Of a DNA stretch of 64,000 bases, positions 49,683-58,553 are shown piece by piece. Both the position numbers and the translations under genes were made by a program. Below the pieces are notes generated by a model. That model saw only the letters and a program-made list of their open reading frames with translations. It made no database searches and was not told the DNA's origin. The first letter of the stretch is position 1; each line of letters begins with the position of its first letter. The stretch is from Knoellia sp. S7-12 (lineage in GTDB: Bacteria; Actinomycetota; Actinomycetes; Actinomycetales; Dermatophilaceae): assembly GCF_040518285.1 (NCBI RefSeq), contig NZ_CP155449.1, forward strand, positions 3,782,001-3,846,000, written 5' to 3'.

Positions 49683-49697
49683 GAGAGCACTGCTCTT
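49683..49697. promoter_or_regulatory. TetR operator, distal site
   Basis: GAGAGCACTGCTCTT, an imperfect palindrome around a central base, 42 bases upstream of the TetR start. A near-identical copy follows 45 bases further. Confidence 0.65.
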
Positions 49698-49727
49698 GCC
49701 AACCAGCGTGAGAACGCCCTACATTGA

Positions 49728-49742
49728 GAGAGCAGTGCTCTC
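49728..49742. promoter_or_regulatory. TetR operator, epimerase-proximal site
   Basis: GAGAGCAGTGCTCTC, a palindrome with seven-base half-sites around one base, 40 bases upstream of the epimerase ATG. It shares its half-site with 49683-49697. Confidence 0.7.
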
Positions 49743-49782
49743 GCAACTCAGGACGAGAGCCGCTCACTCAAGGAGCTTGGTC

Positions 49783-50745
49783 ATGGGACGACATGTGGTG
49801 CTGGGTGCGGGACCGGTCGGATCGGCGATCGCGAGCGACCTGCTCGGGCGCGGTGAGAACGTCACGGTCGTCACCCGGTCAGGAGGTGGCCCCGAGGGTG
49901 CCGACAGGGTGCGCGCGGACGTGGCCGACGCACCGGCGCTCTCCGCCATCGCCGAGGGTGCGGACGTCATCTACAACGCCCTCAATCCTGCCGACTACAA
50001 CGCCTGGCCCACGACGTGGCCACCGCTGGCCGCCTCGATCCTCACTGCCGCCGAGCACTCGGGCGCCGTCGTCGCGGTCGTCGACAACCTCTACCCGTTC
50101 GGCCCGGTCGACGTCCCGATGTCCGCCGCACTGCCTGATCGGCCCAGCAGCATCAAGGGCACGATCCGGATGAAGATGTGGCAGGACCTGCTGGCCGCAG
50201 CCGAATCAGGCCGCATCACCAGCGCCGTGGCGGTGCGCGGCTCGGACTATGTGGGAGCCGGGCCTTCACTTCACAGCCTGCTGGCCTATGCGCGGATCTC
50301 GCAGGGCAAGCGCGCCTTCATCCCCGCCGACCTCGACGCCCCTCACACGTGGACCAATCCCGCCGATGCCGGCCGACTGCTCGTCAACGCGGCACTCGAC
50401 GAGGGCGCCCACGGCCGCTACTGGATGGTGCCGAGCGCGCCTGCCACGTCGGTCCGTGGGATCGCCGACCAGGCGGCGACCATCGCGGGCTGGCCGCCGG
50501 TGAAACTCAGCCACCTGCCGAGCGCTGCAGTGCGCGGAGCGGGGCTGTTCAACTCGATGGCGAAGGCGACCCTCGAGATGGCCTACCAGTTCCACCGTCC
50601 GTTCCTCATTGACGCCTCCGAGACGGCAGCACGCTTCGGCGGCGCCTTCACACCGCTCGACGAGTCGTTGCGCCAGAACCTCGCCGACGCCGGCTACCCG
50701 ATGGGCGGCGTGTCGCGTCCCGGAGAGGAGGAATTGGCGAGTTAG
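49783..50745 (+). CDS. NAD-dependent epimerase/dehydratase-family protein
   Basis: A 320-residue Rossmann protein of the extended short-chain dehydrogenase type: nucleotide loop HVVLGAGPVGSAIASDLLGRG, then VTVVTRSG, VIYNALNPADYNAW, and VVDNLYPFG in place of the usual Tyr-x-x-x-Lys region. Its substrate is unknown. AAGGAG lies seven bases before ATG 49783. The last ten residues (SRPGEEELAS) and the TAG stop are encoded by one arm of the dispersed palindromic repeat, so the native C-terminus has been replaced or extended. Divergent TetR control is likely. Confidence 0.83.
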   Translation: MGRHVVLGAGPVGSAIASDLLGRGENVTVVTRSGGGPEGADRVRADVADAPALSAIAEGADVIYNALNPADYNAWPTTWPPLAASILTAAEHSGAVVAVVDNLYPFGPVDVPMSAALPDRPSSIKGTIRMKMWQDLLAAAESGRITSAVAVRGSDYVGAGPSLHSLLAYARISQGKRAFIPADLDAPHTWTNPADAGRLLVNAALDEGAHGRYWMVPSAPATSVRGIADQAATIAGWPPVKLSHLPSAAVRGAGLFNSMAKATLEMAYQFHRPFLIDASETAARFGGAFTPLDESLRQNLADAGYPMGGVSRPGEEELAS

Positions 50746-50749
50746 GGAC
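50710..50749. repeat. Dispersed palindromic repeat, single-arm copy C
   Basis: Forty bases equal to the right arm of copies A and B (core GGAGGAATTGGCGAGTTAG). GTTAG gives TAG to the epimerase gene on the plus strand (50743-50745) and TAA to the SorC gene on the minus strand (50742-50744). The other arm is missing. Confidence 0.88.
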
Positions 50750-51680
50750 CGGCGAGGAGGTGGTCGGCGGTCTCGGAGGTGGTGACGAGCGAGTCGATGA
50801 GACCGCCTCTGACCGCCGCCCCGATCGCCGCGACCTTCGGGACCCCGTGGGCGATGGCAATGACATGGCGTATGCCGTGCAGCTGGGTTCCGGTCAGCCC
50901 GATGATCCGCGCGGTGAGCGGGGTGTCGACGACGACTCCGTCGGCGTCGAAGAAGACTCCGGCCGCCTCACCCACAGCCCCGGCCCTGGTCACGGCCTTG
51001 CGCTCGGCCGGGCTGAGGACCTCATGGATCGTTGAGACCTCGGGGGCCCAGGCGCCGAGGCCGATGACGGCGAGGGTGACGTCGGCGACGTGGTCAAGGG
51101 CCTTGCGGACCGGCGGCTGTCGGCGCATGACCTCTGCGCTGGCCGCGTCGTCGAGGAGCAGCGGCGAATAGAAGACGTGTCGGCCCCCACCGGCGATCCG
51201 ACCAGCGCGGCGCACGACGTCGACGGAGCTGCTGTCCTCCTCGGGGGTGACCATGGCTCCGCTGAGTTGGACCACGGGGATCATGGGCAGGCTCTGGAGC
51301 ACATCGACCATGCGGCTCACGGACCGACTCCAGGGCAGGCCGAGCACGTCGCGGTCGGTGACGATTTCGCTGAGCAGGGCTGCAGCAGCTGCCGATACGC
51401 CCGGGTCAGCCTGAGCGCCGGAGCCTGGAACCACGACGCAGTGCTGGAGGGCGAGGGCCTCCCGCAACTTGGCGGATCGGTCGGTGTCGATGCCGAGCGG
51501 CGAGACGATCTCGATCTTGACCATGCCGCTCTCGCGGGCAGCCTCGAGGAGCCTGGCCACCTTGAAGCGGCTGATGCCCAGCGATGTCGCGAGGTCGACC
51601 TTGGACTCGCCGTCGATGAGGTGCCGCCGCGCGACGGCAGCGGCGAGGACGGCCTCTGATGGACCGAGCTGCTCAACCAC
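50742..51680 (-). CDS. SorC/DeoR-like sugar-binding transcriptional regulator
   Basis: A 312-residue regulator of the SorC/CggR group: N-terminal HTH (AVARRHLIDGESKVDLATSL, GISRFKVARLLEAARESGMV) and a C-terminal sugar-binding domain fold (NagB-like: TDRDVLGLPWSRSVSRMVDVL, DGVVVDTPLTARIIGLTG, VAAIGAAVRGGLIDSLVT). The start is GTG 51680 with AGGAGG four bases upstream. It is divergent from the polyol ABC transporter operon and most likely controls it in response to a phosphorylated or free sugar. Its stop lies in repeat copy C. Confidence 0.88.
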   Translation of the reverse strand: MVEQLGPSEAVLAAAVARRHLIDGESKVDLATSLGISRFKVARLLEAARESGMVKIEIVSPLGIDTDRSAKLREALALQHCVVVPGSGAQADPGVSAAAAALLSEIVTDRDVLGLPWSRSVSRMVDVLQSLPMIPVVQLSGAMVTPEEDSSSVDVVRRAGRIAGGGRHVFYSPLLLDDAASAEVMRRQPPVRKALDHVADVTLAVIGLGAWAPEVSTIHEVLSPAERKAVTRAGAVGEAAGVFFDADGVVVDTPLTARIIGLTGTQLHGIRHVIAIAHGVPKVAAIGAAVRGGLIDSLVTTSETADHLLAGP

Positions 51681-51697
51681 GAACCCTCCTCGACCTG

Positions 51698-51724
51698 TTG
51701 ACAACGTGACCTGAACCGTACAGG
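51698..51724 (+). promoter_or_regulatory. Candidate promoter of the polyol operon
   Basis: TTGACA at 51698-51703 is followed after 15 bases by TACAGG at 51719-51724. The spacing is short, so the assignment is tentative, but this is the only consensus -35 before the operon. Confidence 0.4.
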
Positions 51725-51742
51725 CTCATGTGTGCAGCATAC

Positions 51743-51758
51743 GCGCTCATCTGAGCGC
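51743..51758. promoter_or_regulatory. Candidate SorC operator
   Basis: GCGCTCATCTGAGCGC is a palindrome with two central bases, just downstream of the candidate promoter. A partial copy of its half-site (GCTCAT) occurs at 51724-51729. It lies 50 bases before the binding-protein start. Confidence 0.5.
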
Positions 51759-51807
51759 AGGAACAGGATCCGGCCACAACGCACTGAAGCGGCAGAGGAG
51801 GGCGACG

Positions 51808-53217
51808 ATGCCCGGGAGCACACGGCATACCCCCGCACGGGACAAACGACGCGGTCACCCAAGGCGCCGTCGGGGCGCGATCGCGACGGCTGCCCTGATG
51901 TCCGCCGCGCTCACCGGCTGCGCCGGCTGGGGCGGCGGCGGAGTGGGCGGCGGTGGCACCGACTCGATCGACGTCCTCATGGTTAACAACCCGCAGATGG
52001 TCGACCTCCAGAAGCTCACAGCCGAGCACTTCACCAAGGACACGGGCATCCGCGTCAACTTCACCGTCCTCCCCGAGAACGACGTCCGCGACAAGATCAG
52101 CCAGGAGTTCTCGAGCCAGGCCGGTCAGTACGACGTGGCATCCCTGTCCAACTTCGAGATCCCGATCTATGCCAAGGCCAAGTGGATCGCGCCGCTCGAT
52201 GACTTCATTGCCAAGGACCCCGAGTTCGACCAGGACGACATCCTCGGTCCGATGACCCAGTCGCTGTCGAGCGAGGGCAAGGTCTATGGGGAGCCCTTCT
52301 ATGGCGAGTCGTCGTTCCTCATGTATCGCAAGGACATCCTCGAGGCCAAGAACGTCACGATGCCGGCCAAGCCCACGTGGCAGGAGGTCGCTGACATCGC
52401 GGCCAAGGTTGATGGAGCGGAGCCCGGCATGAAGGGCATCTGCCTGCGCGGCCAGCCCGGCTGGGGCCAGATCTTCGCGCCGCTCACAACCGTCGTCAAC
52501 ACCTTCGGCGGCACGTGGTTCGAGGAGGACTGGACTCCCAAGGTCAACTCCCCGGAGTTCACCAAGGCCGTCCAGTTCTATGTCGACCTCGTGCGCGATC
52601 ACGGTGAAAATGGCGCTCCTCAGGCTGGATTCACCGAATGCCTCAACAACCTCGTCCAGGGCAACGTTGCCATGTGGTACGACGCCACGTCCGCCGCCGG
52701 CACCCTCGAGTCCGACGACTCCCCCCACAAGGGCAAGTTCGGCTACGCGCCGGCGCCCGTCGTCGAGACCGACTCCTCCGGCTGGCTCTATGCCTGGTCG
52801 TGGAGCATCCAGCAGGCGAGCGAGAAGAAGGACAACGCCTGGAAGTTCATCTCGTGGGCCTCGGGCAAGGAGTACGAGCAGCTCGTCGGCGAAGAGATCG
52901 GCTGGACCAGTGTCCCCGCCGGCAAACGCGCCTCGACCTACGAGAACGCCGAATACCTCAAGGTCTCGTCCGCCTTCGCCGAGCCGACGAAGTCCGCGAT
53001 CGAGGCGGCCGACCCGACGAATCCGGGAGTCCAGAAGCGACCCGCCATCGGCATCCAGTTCGTCGACATCCCCGAGTTCCCCGACCTCGGGACCCAGGTG
53101 AGTCAGGACGTGAGCTCGGCGATCGCCGGGAAGATGACCGTCAAGGAGGCGCTCGACCGCGGGCAGGACCTCGCCGAGGACGTCTCCGAGCGCTACCAGA
53201 CCAGGAGCGGGAAATGA
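51808..53217 (+). CDS. ABC transporter solute-binding lipoprotein (polyol-type)
   Basis: A 469-residue family 1 extracellular binding protein. A very basic start (ARDKRRGHPRRRRG) precedes the export signal ATAALMSAALTGC with a lipobox Cys near residue 38. The mature part starts with a glycine-rich linker, then IDVLMVNNPQMVDLQKLTAEHFTKDTGIRVNF and other family segments. Together with neighbouring mannitol-type dehydrogenase it resembles the sorbitol/mannitol systems SmoE/MtlE. GAGGAG precedes ATG 51808. It is first in an operon whose genes overlap by four bases each. Confidence 0.9.
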   Translation: MPGSTRHTPARDKRRGHPRRRRGAIATAALMSAALTGCAGWGGGGVGGGGTDSIDVLMVNNPQMVDLQKLTAEHFTKDTGIRVNFTVLPENDVRDKISQEFSSQAGQYDVASLSNFEIPIYAKAKWIAPLDDFIAKDPEFDQDDILGPMTQSLSSEGKVYGEPFYGESSFLMYRKDILEAKNVTMPAKPTWQEVADIAAKVDGAEPGMKGICLRGQPGWGQIFAPLTTVVNTFGGTWFEEDWTPKVNSPEFTKAVQFYVDLVRDHGENGAPQAGFTECLNNLVQGNVAMWYDATSAAGTLESDDSPHKGKFGYAPAPVVETDSSGWLYAWSWSIQQASEKKDNAWKFISWASGKEYEQLVGEEIGWTSVPAGKRASTYENAEYLKVSSAFAEPTKSAIEAADPTNPGVQKRPAIGIQFVDIPEFPDLGTQVSQDVSSAIAGKMTVKEALDRGQDLAEDVSERYQTRSGK

Positions 53218-54215
53218 GTTCCGACGTCAAGACATCGGGTATGCCGGACGGTCCCGTCCCGTCGTCGGCTGCCGGTTCCGGTGACGATGCATCCGGGCGC
53301 AGCCCGAAGGAGAACGCCGAGCGCGCCACCAAGCTCGCCAAGGCCGGTGACTGGTCCCGGAGAGCTCCCCTGCTCCCCGCGCTGATCTTTGTCATCGTCC
53401 TCACCCAGCTGCCGTTCGTCGCGACGATCGTCGTGTCGTTCATGAACTGGAACGCCTACTACCCGGAGGAGCGCGGGTTCGCCGGGTTCGACAACTTTGC
53501 CCGCGTCTTCACCGACAGCAACACCCGCAGTGCGGTCATGGTGACGATCCTGCTCACGGTGCTCGTCGTCGGCATCAGCCTCGTGATGGGCATGGCCATC
53601 GCGCTGCTCCTCGACCGCAAGTTCCGCGGCCGAGGCATCGTCCGCACGTTGATGATCACGCCGTTCCTCATCGTGCCCGTCGCCGCGGCCCTGCTGTGGA
53701 AGCACGCGCTCTACAACCCCGAATATGGCCTGTTCAACGGGTTGCTCAAGGCAGTGTTCGGTGAGAACGCGCCCCAGCCCGACTGGATCAGCAACAACCC
53801 GCTCATCGCCATCGTCGCCGCCCTCGTGTGGCAGTGGACGCCGTTCATGATGCTCATCCTGCTGGCCGGGTTGCAGTCCCGCCCGCTCGACGTCGTCGAG
53901 GCTGCGCGCATCGACGGTGCCAGCGCCTGGCAGATCTTCCGGACGATGACCCTGCCGCACATGAGGCAATACATCGAGCTGAGCGGTCTGCTCGGCGCGA
54001 TCTATGTCGTGCAGAACTTCGACCACGTCTTCACGATCACCTCCGGTGGCCTCGGGACGGCGAACCTGCCGTACTTCATCTACCAGACGTTCTACACCGC
54101 CCAGGACTACGGACGGGCCTCTGCCGCAGGCGTGGTCGTCGTCGTGGGCACCATCATCATCGCGACGGCAGCGTTGCGAACCGCGTTCAGCCTCTTCCAG
54201 GAGGACAACAAATGA
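53214..54215 (+). CDS. ABC polyol transporter permease 1
   Basis: A 333-residue MalF-like inner-membrane permease. After a hydrophilic N-terminus of about 50 residues there are six helices; the ATPase-contact loop EAARIDGASAWQIFRTMTLPHM (EAA motif) is conserved. ATG 53214 overlaps the stop of the binding protein gene. It pairs with the next permease. Confidence 0.92.
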   Translation: MSSDVKTSGMPDGPVPSSAAGSGDDASGRSPKENAERATKLAKAGDWSRRAPLLPALIFVIVLTQLPFVATIVVSFMNWNAYYPEERGFAGFDNFARVFTDSNTRSAVMVTILLTVLVVGISLVMGMAIALLLDRKFRGRGIVRTLMITPFLIVPVAAALLWKHALYNPEYGLFNGLLKAVFGENAPQPDWISNNPLIAIVAALVWQWTPFMMLILLAGLQSRPLDVVEAARIDGASAWQIFRTMTLPHMRQYIELSGLLGAIYVVQNFDHVFTITSGGLGTANLPYFIYQTFYTAQDYGRASAAGVVVVVGTIIIATAALRTAFSLFQEDNK

Positions 54216-55129
54216 GCACCACTGCTCGCACTTCACACCCCGAGCCCGAGGCCTACTTCAAGGACGGCGCCCGGGTGGCGCACCCGGATGCTCCGCGGCA
54301 GGAATTCAACCACCACAAGAGTCCGAAGTCGCACATCCTGCTCACCCTCGCAGCGTGGCTGTGCGGGCTGCTGTTCGCCCTGCCCGTCGTGTGGATGATC
54401 ATCACGTCGTTCCACAAGGAGGAGGACGCGGCGACGAACCCGCCGAGCCTCTTCGCGCCGTTGAGCCTGGACGGCTACCGGTCGTTCTTCGACGCCGGGC
54501 CCTGGCCGCCGCTGCTCAACTCGCTCACGGCCAGCGTCGTGTCGACGATCCTCGTGCTGCTGCTCGCGTTCCCCGCGGCCTACGCCCTGTCGATCCGACC
54601 GGTGAAGAAGTGGACCGACGTCCTCTTCTTCTTCCTGTCGACCAAGATGCTGCCGATCGTCGCGGGCATCCTGCCGATCTATCTCTTCGCGCAGCAGTTC
54701 AACCTGCTCGACAACATCTGGCTGCTCATCATCCTGTACACCTCGATGAACCTGCCGATCGCCGTGTGGATGCTGCGCTCGTTCCTTGCCGAGGTCCCGG
54801 TCGAGATGCTCGAGGCTGCCCAGGTCGATGGCGCCTCGCTCACCGTGACGCTGCGCAAGGTCATCGCGCCCGTCGTCATGCCGGGCATCGCGGCGGCAGC
54901 ACTCATCTGCTTCATCTTCAGCTGGAACGAGCTGCTTCTGGCCCGCGTCCTCACCGGGACTGTTGCCGGAACCGCTCCGGTGTTCTTGACTGGGTTCGTG
55001 ACCAGTCAGGGCCTCTTCCTCGCGAAGGTGTGCGCGGCGTCGTTCGTCGTCTCGCTGCCGGTGCTCGCCGCCGGGTTCGCCGCGCAGGACAAGCTCGTCC
55101 AGGGCCTCTCGATGGGCGCCGTGAAGTGA
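54212..55129 (+). CDS. ABC polyol transporter permease 2
   Basis: A 305-residue MalG-like permease with six helices and the EAA loop EAAQVDGASLTVTLRKVIAPVV. The N-terminal 40 residues are hydrophilic. It starts inside the stop of permease 1 and overlaps the dehydrogenase start (GTGA). No ATPase gene follows, so the transporter must use a subunit encoded elsewhere. Confidence 0.92.
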   Translation: MSTTARTSHPEPEAYFKDGARVAHPDAPRQEFNHHKSPKSHILLTLAAWLCGLLFALPVVWMIITSFHKEEDAATNPPSLFAPLSLDGYRSFFDAGPWPPLLNSLTASVVSTILVLLLAFPAAYALSIRPVKKWTDVLFFFLSTKMLPIVAGILPIYLFAQQFNLLDNIWLLIILYTSMNLPIAVWMLRSFLAEVPVEMLEAAQVDGASLTVTLRKVIAPVVMPGIAAAALICFIFSWNELLLARVLTGTVAGTAPVFLTGFVTSQGLFLAKVCAASFVVSLPVLAAGFAAQDKLVQGLSMGAVK

Positions 55130-56628
55130 CGTTGAACAGTGTGAAACTCTCGTCGGCCTCCCTCGGTGAGCTGCCCGAGGAGGTGGGGCGGCCGACATAC
55201 GACCGCTCCACGGTGACCCCGGGCATCGTCCACTTCGGGGTCGGCGGGTTCCACCGAGCGCACCAGGCGATGTATCTCGACGCACTCATGAACGAGGGCG
55301 AGGCTCTGGACTGGGGCATCATCGGTGTCGGGCTCATGCCCGGTGATGCGCGGATGCGGGACGCGATGTCCGCTCAGGACAACCTGTTCACGCTCGTCAT
55401 CAAGCATCCGGATGGGCAGTTGGAGCCCCGGGTCATCGGCTCGATGGTGGGCTATCTCTTTGCACCCGACGACCCTTCGGCGGTGCTGAACCGACTCGTC
55501 GATCCAGCGACGCGGATCGTGTCGCTGACGGTCACCGAGGGCGGCTACCACGTCAACCAGGTGACAGGTGAGTTCGATGCGAACGATCCCGTCCTGCAGG
55601 CAGATCTGGCGCTCAAGGACAACGACGGGGGTATGCCGCAGAGCATGTTCGGTTTCGTCGTCGAGGCCGCGCGACGTCGCCGAGACACAGGCGGTGACCC
55701 GTTCACGGTCATGTCGTGCGACAACCTGCCCGGCAACGGCGACGTCGCGAAGAAGATGATCGTGGCGTTCGCGCGACTCAAGGATCCCGAGCTCGGCGCG
55801 TGGATGGAAGAGAATGTCGCGTTCCCCAACTGCATGGTCGACCGCATCACCCCCGTGACTTCGCCGGAGGACACCGCGGCACTGGCCTCGAGGTTCGGAG
55901 TAGAGGACGCCTGGCCAGTGGTGTCCGAGCCGTTCACGCAGTGGGTGCTCGAGGACCACTTCCCCTCTGGCAGACCACCGTTCGAGGACGTCGGGGTGCA
56001 GATCGTCGACGACGTCGTGCCCTACGAGTTGATGAAGCTGCGCCTGCTCAACGCGAGCCACCAGGCGCTCTGCTACCTCGGCTACCTGTCGGGCTATCGC
56101 TATGCGCACGAGGTGGCCCAGGATCCCCTGTTCGCGGAGTTCCTCCTCGGCTACATGACAGAGGAGGGGTCGCCGACCCTGCCTGAAGTGCCAGGCGTCG
56201 ACCTCAATGCGTATCGACGACAGCTCATCGAGCGCTTCGCCAACCCTGAGGTGCGCGACACCCTGGCCCGGCTCTGCGCCGAGAGCTCGGACCGCATCCC
56301 CAAATGGCTCGTGCCCGTCATCCAACGCAACCTTGAGCTTGGCGGCGGCTTCGAGCGGTCGGCGCTCGTCGTCGCGTCCTGGGCGCGTTATGCCGAGGGT
56401 GTCGATGAGAAGGGTGAGCCCATCGAGGTCGTCGACCGACACCGTGACAAGGTCATGGCTGCGGCCCAGAAGTACGAAGAGGACGAGCTCGCCTTCTTGC
56501 GCGACCGGGACTTCTTCGGAAGTCTCGTCGACAACGAACCGTTCACCACGGCATACGTCGCGTTCCTGAAGTCCCTGCACGACAATGGTGCTCGCACCAC
56601 TCTCGAGGATCTGGAGTCCAATCGATGA
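55126..56628 (+). CDS. Mannitol 2-dehydrogenase-family polyol dehydrogenase
   Basis: A 500-residue long-chain polyol dehydrogenase that oxidises mannitol, arabinitol or a related polyol to the ketose with NAD. The N-terminal Rossmann region begins IVHFGVGGFHRAHQAMYLD; the catalytic signature with the active Lys is YELMKLRLLNASHQALCYLG. Length matches MtlK/MtlD of pseudomonads. The start is GTG 55126, overlapping the permease stop; GTG 55141 is an alternative. The product would feed fructose or xylulose to a kinase such as the xylulokinase downstream. Confidence 0.92.
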   Translation: MTLNSVKLSSASLGELPEEVGRPTYDRSTVTPGIVHFGVGGFHRAHQAMYLDALMNEGEALDWGIIGVGLMPGDARMRDAMSAQDNLFTLVIKHPDGQLEPRVIGSMVGYLFAPDDPSAVLNRLVDPATRIVSLTVTEGGYHVNQVTGEFDANDPVLQADLALKDNDGGMPQSMFGFVVEAARRRRDTGGDPFTVMSCDNLPGNGDVAKKMIVAFARLKDPELGAWMEENVAFPNCMVDRITPVTSPEDTAALASRFGVEDAWPVVSEPFTQWVLEDHFPSGRPPFEDVGVQIVDDVVPYELMKLRLLNASHQALCYLGYLSGYRYAHEVAQDPLFAEFLLGYMTEEGSPTLPEVPGVDLNAYRRQLIERFANPEVRDTLARLCAESSDRIPKWLVPVIQRNLELGGGFERSALVVASWARYAEGVDEKGEPIEVVDRHRDKVMAAAQKYEEDELAFLRDRDFFGSLVDNEPFTTAYVAFLKSLHDNGARTTLEDLESNR

Positions 56629-57677
56629 CATCCGACCGGCTGCCCGACGCGATGAGGGTGGCCGTCCTGGCGCAGCCGGGATCGATCATCGTGGAGTCGC
56701 GGCCGGTGCCCGCGCCCGCCGCTGACGAGGTGCTCATCGAGGTGCGCTCGGTCGGTGTGTGCGGCTCCGACACCCACTACTACGACCACGGACGGATCGG
56801 GGATCACGTCGTCAGAGGGCCATTGGTGCTGGGGCACGAGAGCGCCGGGGTGATCGTCGCCGTCGGCTCGGACGTGGACCCGGCGCGCGTCGGTGAGCGG
56901 GTTGCGATCGAACCGGGTGTGCCATGCCGCTCGTGCGCCCAATGCCTCGACGGGCACTACAACCTGTGCCCCGACATGGTCTTCCACGCGACGCCTCCGA
57001 TCGACGGGACGCTGGCGGAGTACGTCACGCACTTGGCATCGTTCGCCTTCACCCTGCCGGATTCGGTGTCGCTCGACGAGGGCGCGATGCTCGAGCCACT
57101 GTCCGTGGGGATCTGGGCCTGTCGGCGGGCGGGCGTCACCCCCGGCGTGCGGGTGCTCGTCACGGGCGCCGGTCCGGTCGGTCAACTGGCCGCGCAGGTG
57201 GCCGTCGCGTTCGGCGCATCCGAAGTCGTCGTGGCCGACGTCAACGCGCACCGCCTGGCGGTGGCCTCATCGCTCGGAGCGACGAGGGTCGTGGACGTCT
57301 CCTCGACCTCCCTGGCGGAGGCGTATGCCGGCCGCCCCGGTCCCGATGTCGTCCTCGAGTGCTCGGGTCACGAGGGTTCGACGCAGGCGGCCGTGCGGGT
57401 CGCGGCACCTGCGGGTCGAGTCGTGTTGATCGGCATGGGCGGCGACACGGTGGCACTGCCGTTGGGTGATGTGCAGAACCGCGAGTTGTGGGTGACGGGC
57501 GTCTTTCGCTACGCCAACACCTGGCCGACGGCGATCGACCTCGTCGCCTCGGGGCGGGTGAACCTGAAGCCACTGGCGACAGGACACTTCGACCTCGACG
57601 GGACCGAAGGCGCCCTCACCGCCGCCCGCACCGACCCCCAGGCCATCAAGTCGATCATCCATCCCGTAGGGAGCTGA
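56625..57677 (+). CDS. Zinc-dependent polyol (sorbitol/xylitol-type) dehydrogenase
   Basis: A 350-residue medium-chain dehydrogenase. Catalytic zinc site: Cys in VGVCGSDTHYYDHGRIG and His-Glu in LGHESAG. Structural zinc: four Cys in PCRSCAQCLDGHYNLC. NAD loop: VLVTGAGPVGQLAAQVA, followed by Asp in VVVADVN, giving NAD preference. CGSDTHYY is typical for sorbitol/xylitol dehydrogenases. ATG overlaps the stop of the mannitol-type dehydrogenase gene. It is the last gene of the five-gene operon. Confidence 0.92.
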   Translation: MTSDRLPDAMRVAVLAQPGSIIVESRPVPAPAADEVLIEVRSVGVCGSDTHYYDHGRIGDHVVRGPLVLGHESAGVIVAVGSDVDPARVGERVAIEPGVPCRSCAQCLDGHYNLCPDMVFHATPPIDGTLAEYVTHLASFAFTLPDSVSLDEGAMLEPLSVGIWACRRAGVTPGVRVLVTGAGPVGQLAAQVAVAFGASEVVVADVNAHRLAVASSLGATRVVDVSSTSLAEAYAGRPGPDVVLECSGHEGSTQAAVRVAAPAGRVVLIGMGGDTVALPLGDVQNRELWVTGVFRYANTWPTAIDLVASGRVNLKPLATGHFDLDGTEGALTAARTDPQAIKSIIHPVGS

Positions 57678-57745
57678 ACTCGCCGTCGGGCATACGGTCC
57701 GACTGCCGGTTCAGTCATGTGTCAGTGCGCTGTCGCCGTGCGGTG

Positions 57746-58541
57746 CTACCTTTGAGGTGCAGGCCGCAGCACTGCTGCCGCCCGCATGGCCTTCAGCCCC
57801 ACGCTCGCGTGGGGCTGTTGTGCGTCACGGCCACTGCCCGGCTCGAAGAGTTGTCCGGAAGCAAGGATCTTCGTCCACATCCGGTCCATGATCCGTCGCG
57901 CTCGCGGATCGGTCTCTGTGACCGTCTCATGGCGGCGATAGGTGAAGGCCAAGATGTCAGCTGCCTGAAGCGTCCGCGACCGGTGGCTCGGAGCAAAGTG
58001 CACGGTGTCCAGAAGCAGGTCCAAGGTCGTGTGCATATAGACGCCAGGCGTGCCTTCAGTCTGATAGGTCGCAAATCGCTCCCGGTGCCGCTCGCGATCT
58101 CCCCGCTCGTCCGCGATGACGAGTGCGTAGGTGCCGTGTAGGTCAGCCAGTCGATTCACACGTTGAAGGATGTGCTGGAAACACACCTGCTCGGCAGGGA
58201 ACTTCACCGGATAGTTGCTCCGCTCTTGACGCTCACGCAGACGACTCTGACTCACAGAACGCAGCAAGATGGTCGCGTCCGTGGCAAGAATTGCGTCCAC
58301 GACCTTCTCGTGGATGCCCGCGCGAGCGCGGGGTCCGACGTCCCTCCAGTCATCTTTTCCGTGAAACAGCGGATGGCCATGGATCTCCGCGGTCGGAGCG
58401 ACACCGAAGTCGACACTCGCCTGACGAACGATGGCGTTTGAGGCTTTCAGTGAGTTCTTTGGTGGTGCTTTCGCTGGCCACAACCGCAGCAAAACAGCGG
58501 AAGTCCCCGCGGTCCGATTCGTCCACGAAGGCGAGCAGCAT
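57746..58541 (-). pseudogene. DUF3800 gene with a frameshift
   Basis: The gene begins at ATG 58541 as MLLAFVDESDRGDFRCFAAV and runs to ELTESL, the normal DUF3800 N-terminus with its acidic DES motif. Near 58438-58450 the homology jumps to another frame, continuing NAIVRQASVDFGVAPTAEIHGHPLFHGKDDW and later ALVIADERGD and TLQAADILAFTYRR to the stop at 57746. A single-base change restores one frame of about 265 residues. DUF3800 proteins have an RNase H-like fold and often occur in mobile or defence-related gene patches. The frameshift may be a real mutation or a sequencing error. Composition is less GC-rich than the neighbours. Confidence 0.7.
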
Positions 58542-58553
58542 TCACCTACCGTG

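Noticed and set aside
54004..55125. Upstream extension of the mannitol dehydrogenase frame
   Set aside because: It overlaps both permease genes out of frame; the GTG at 55126 overlaps the permease stop as in the other genes of this operon.
58350..58541. Short 63-codon frame as a separate gene
   Set aside because: Its sequence is the conserved DUF3800 N-terminus that continues in another frame; it is part of the frameshifted gene.
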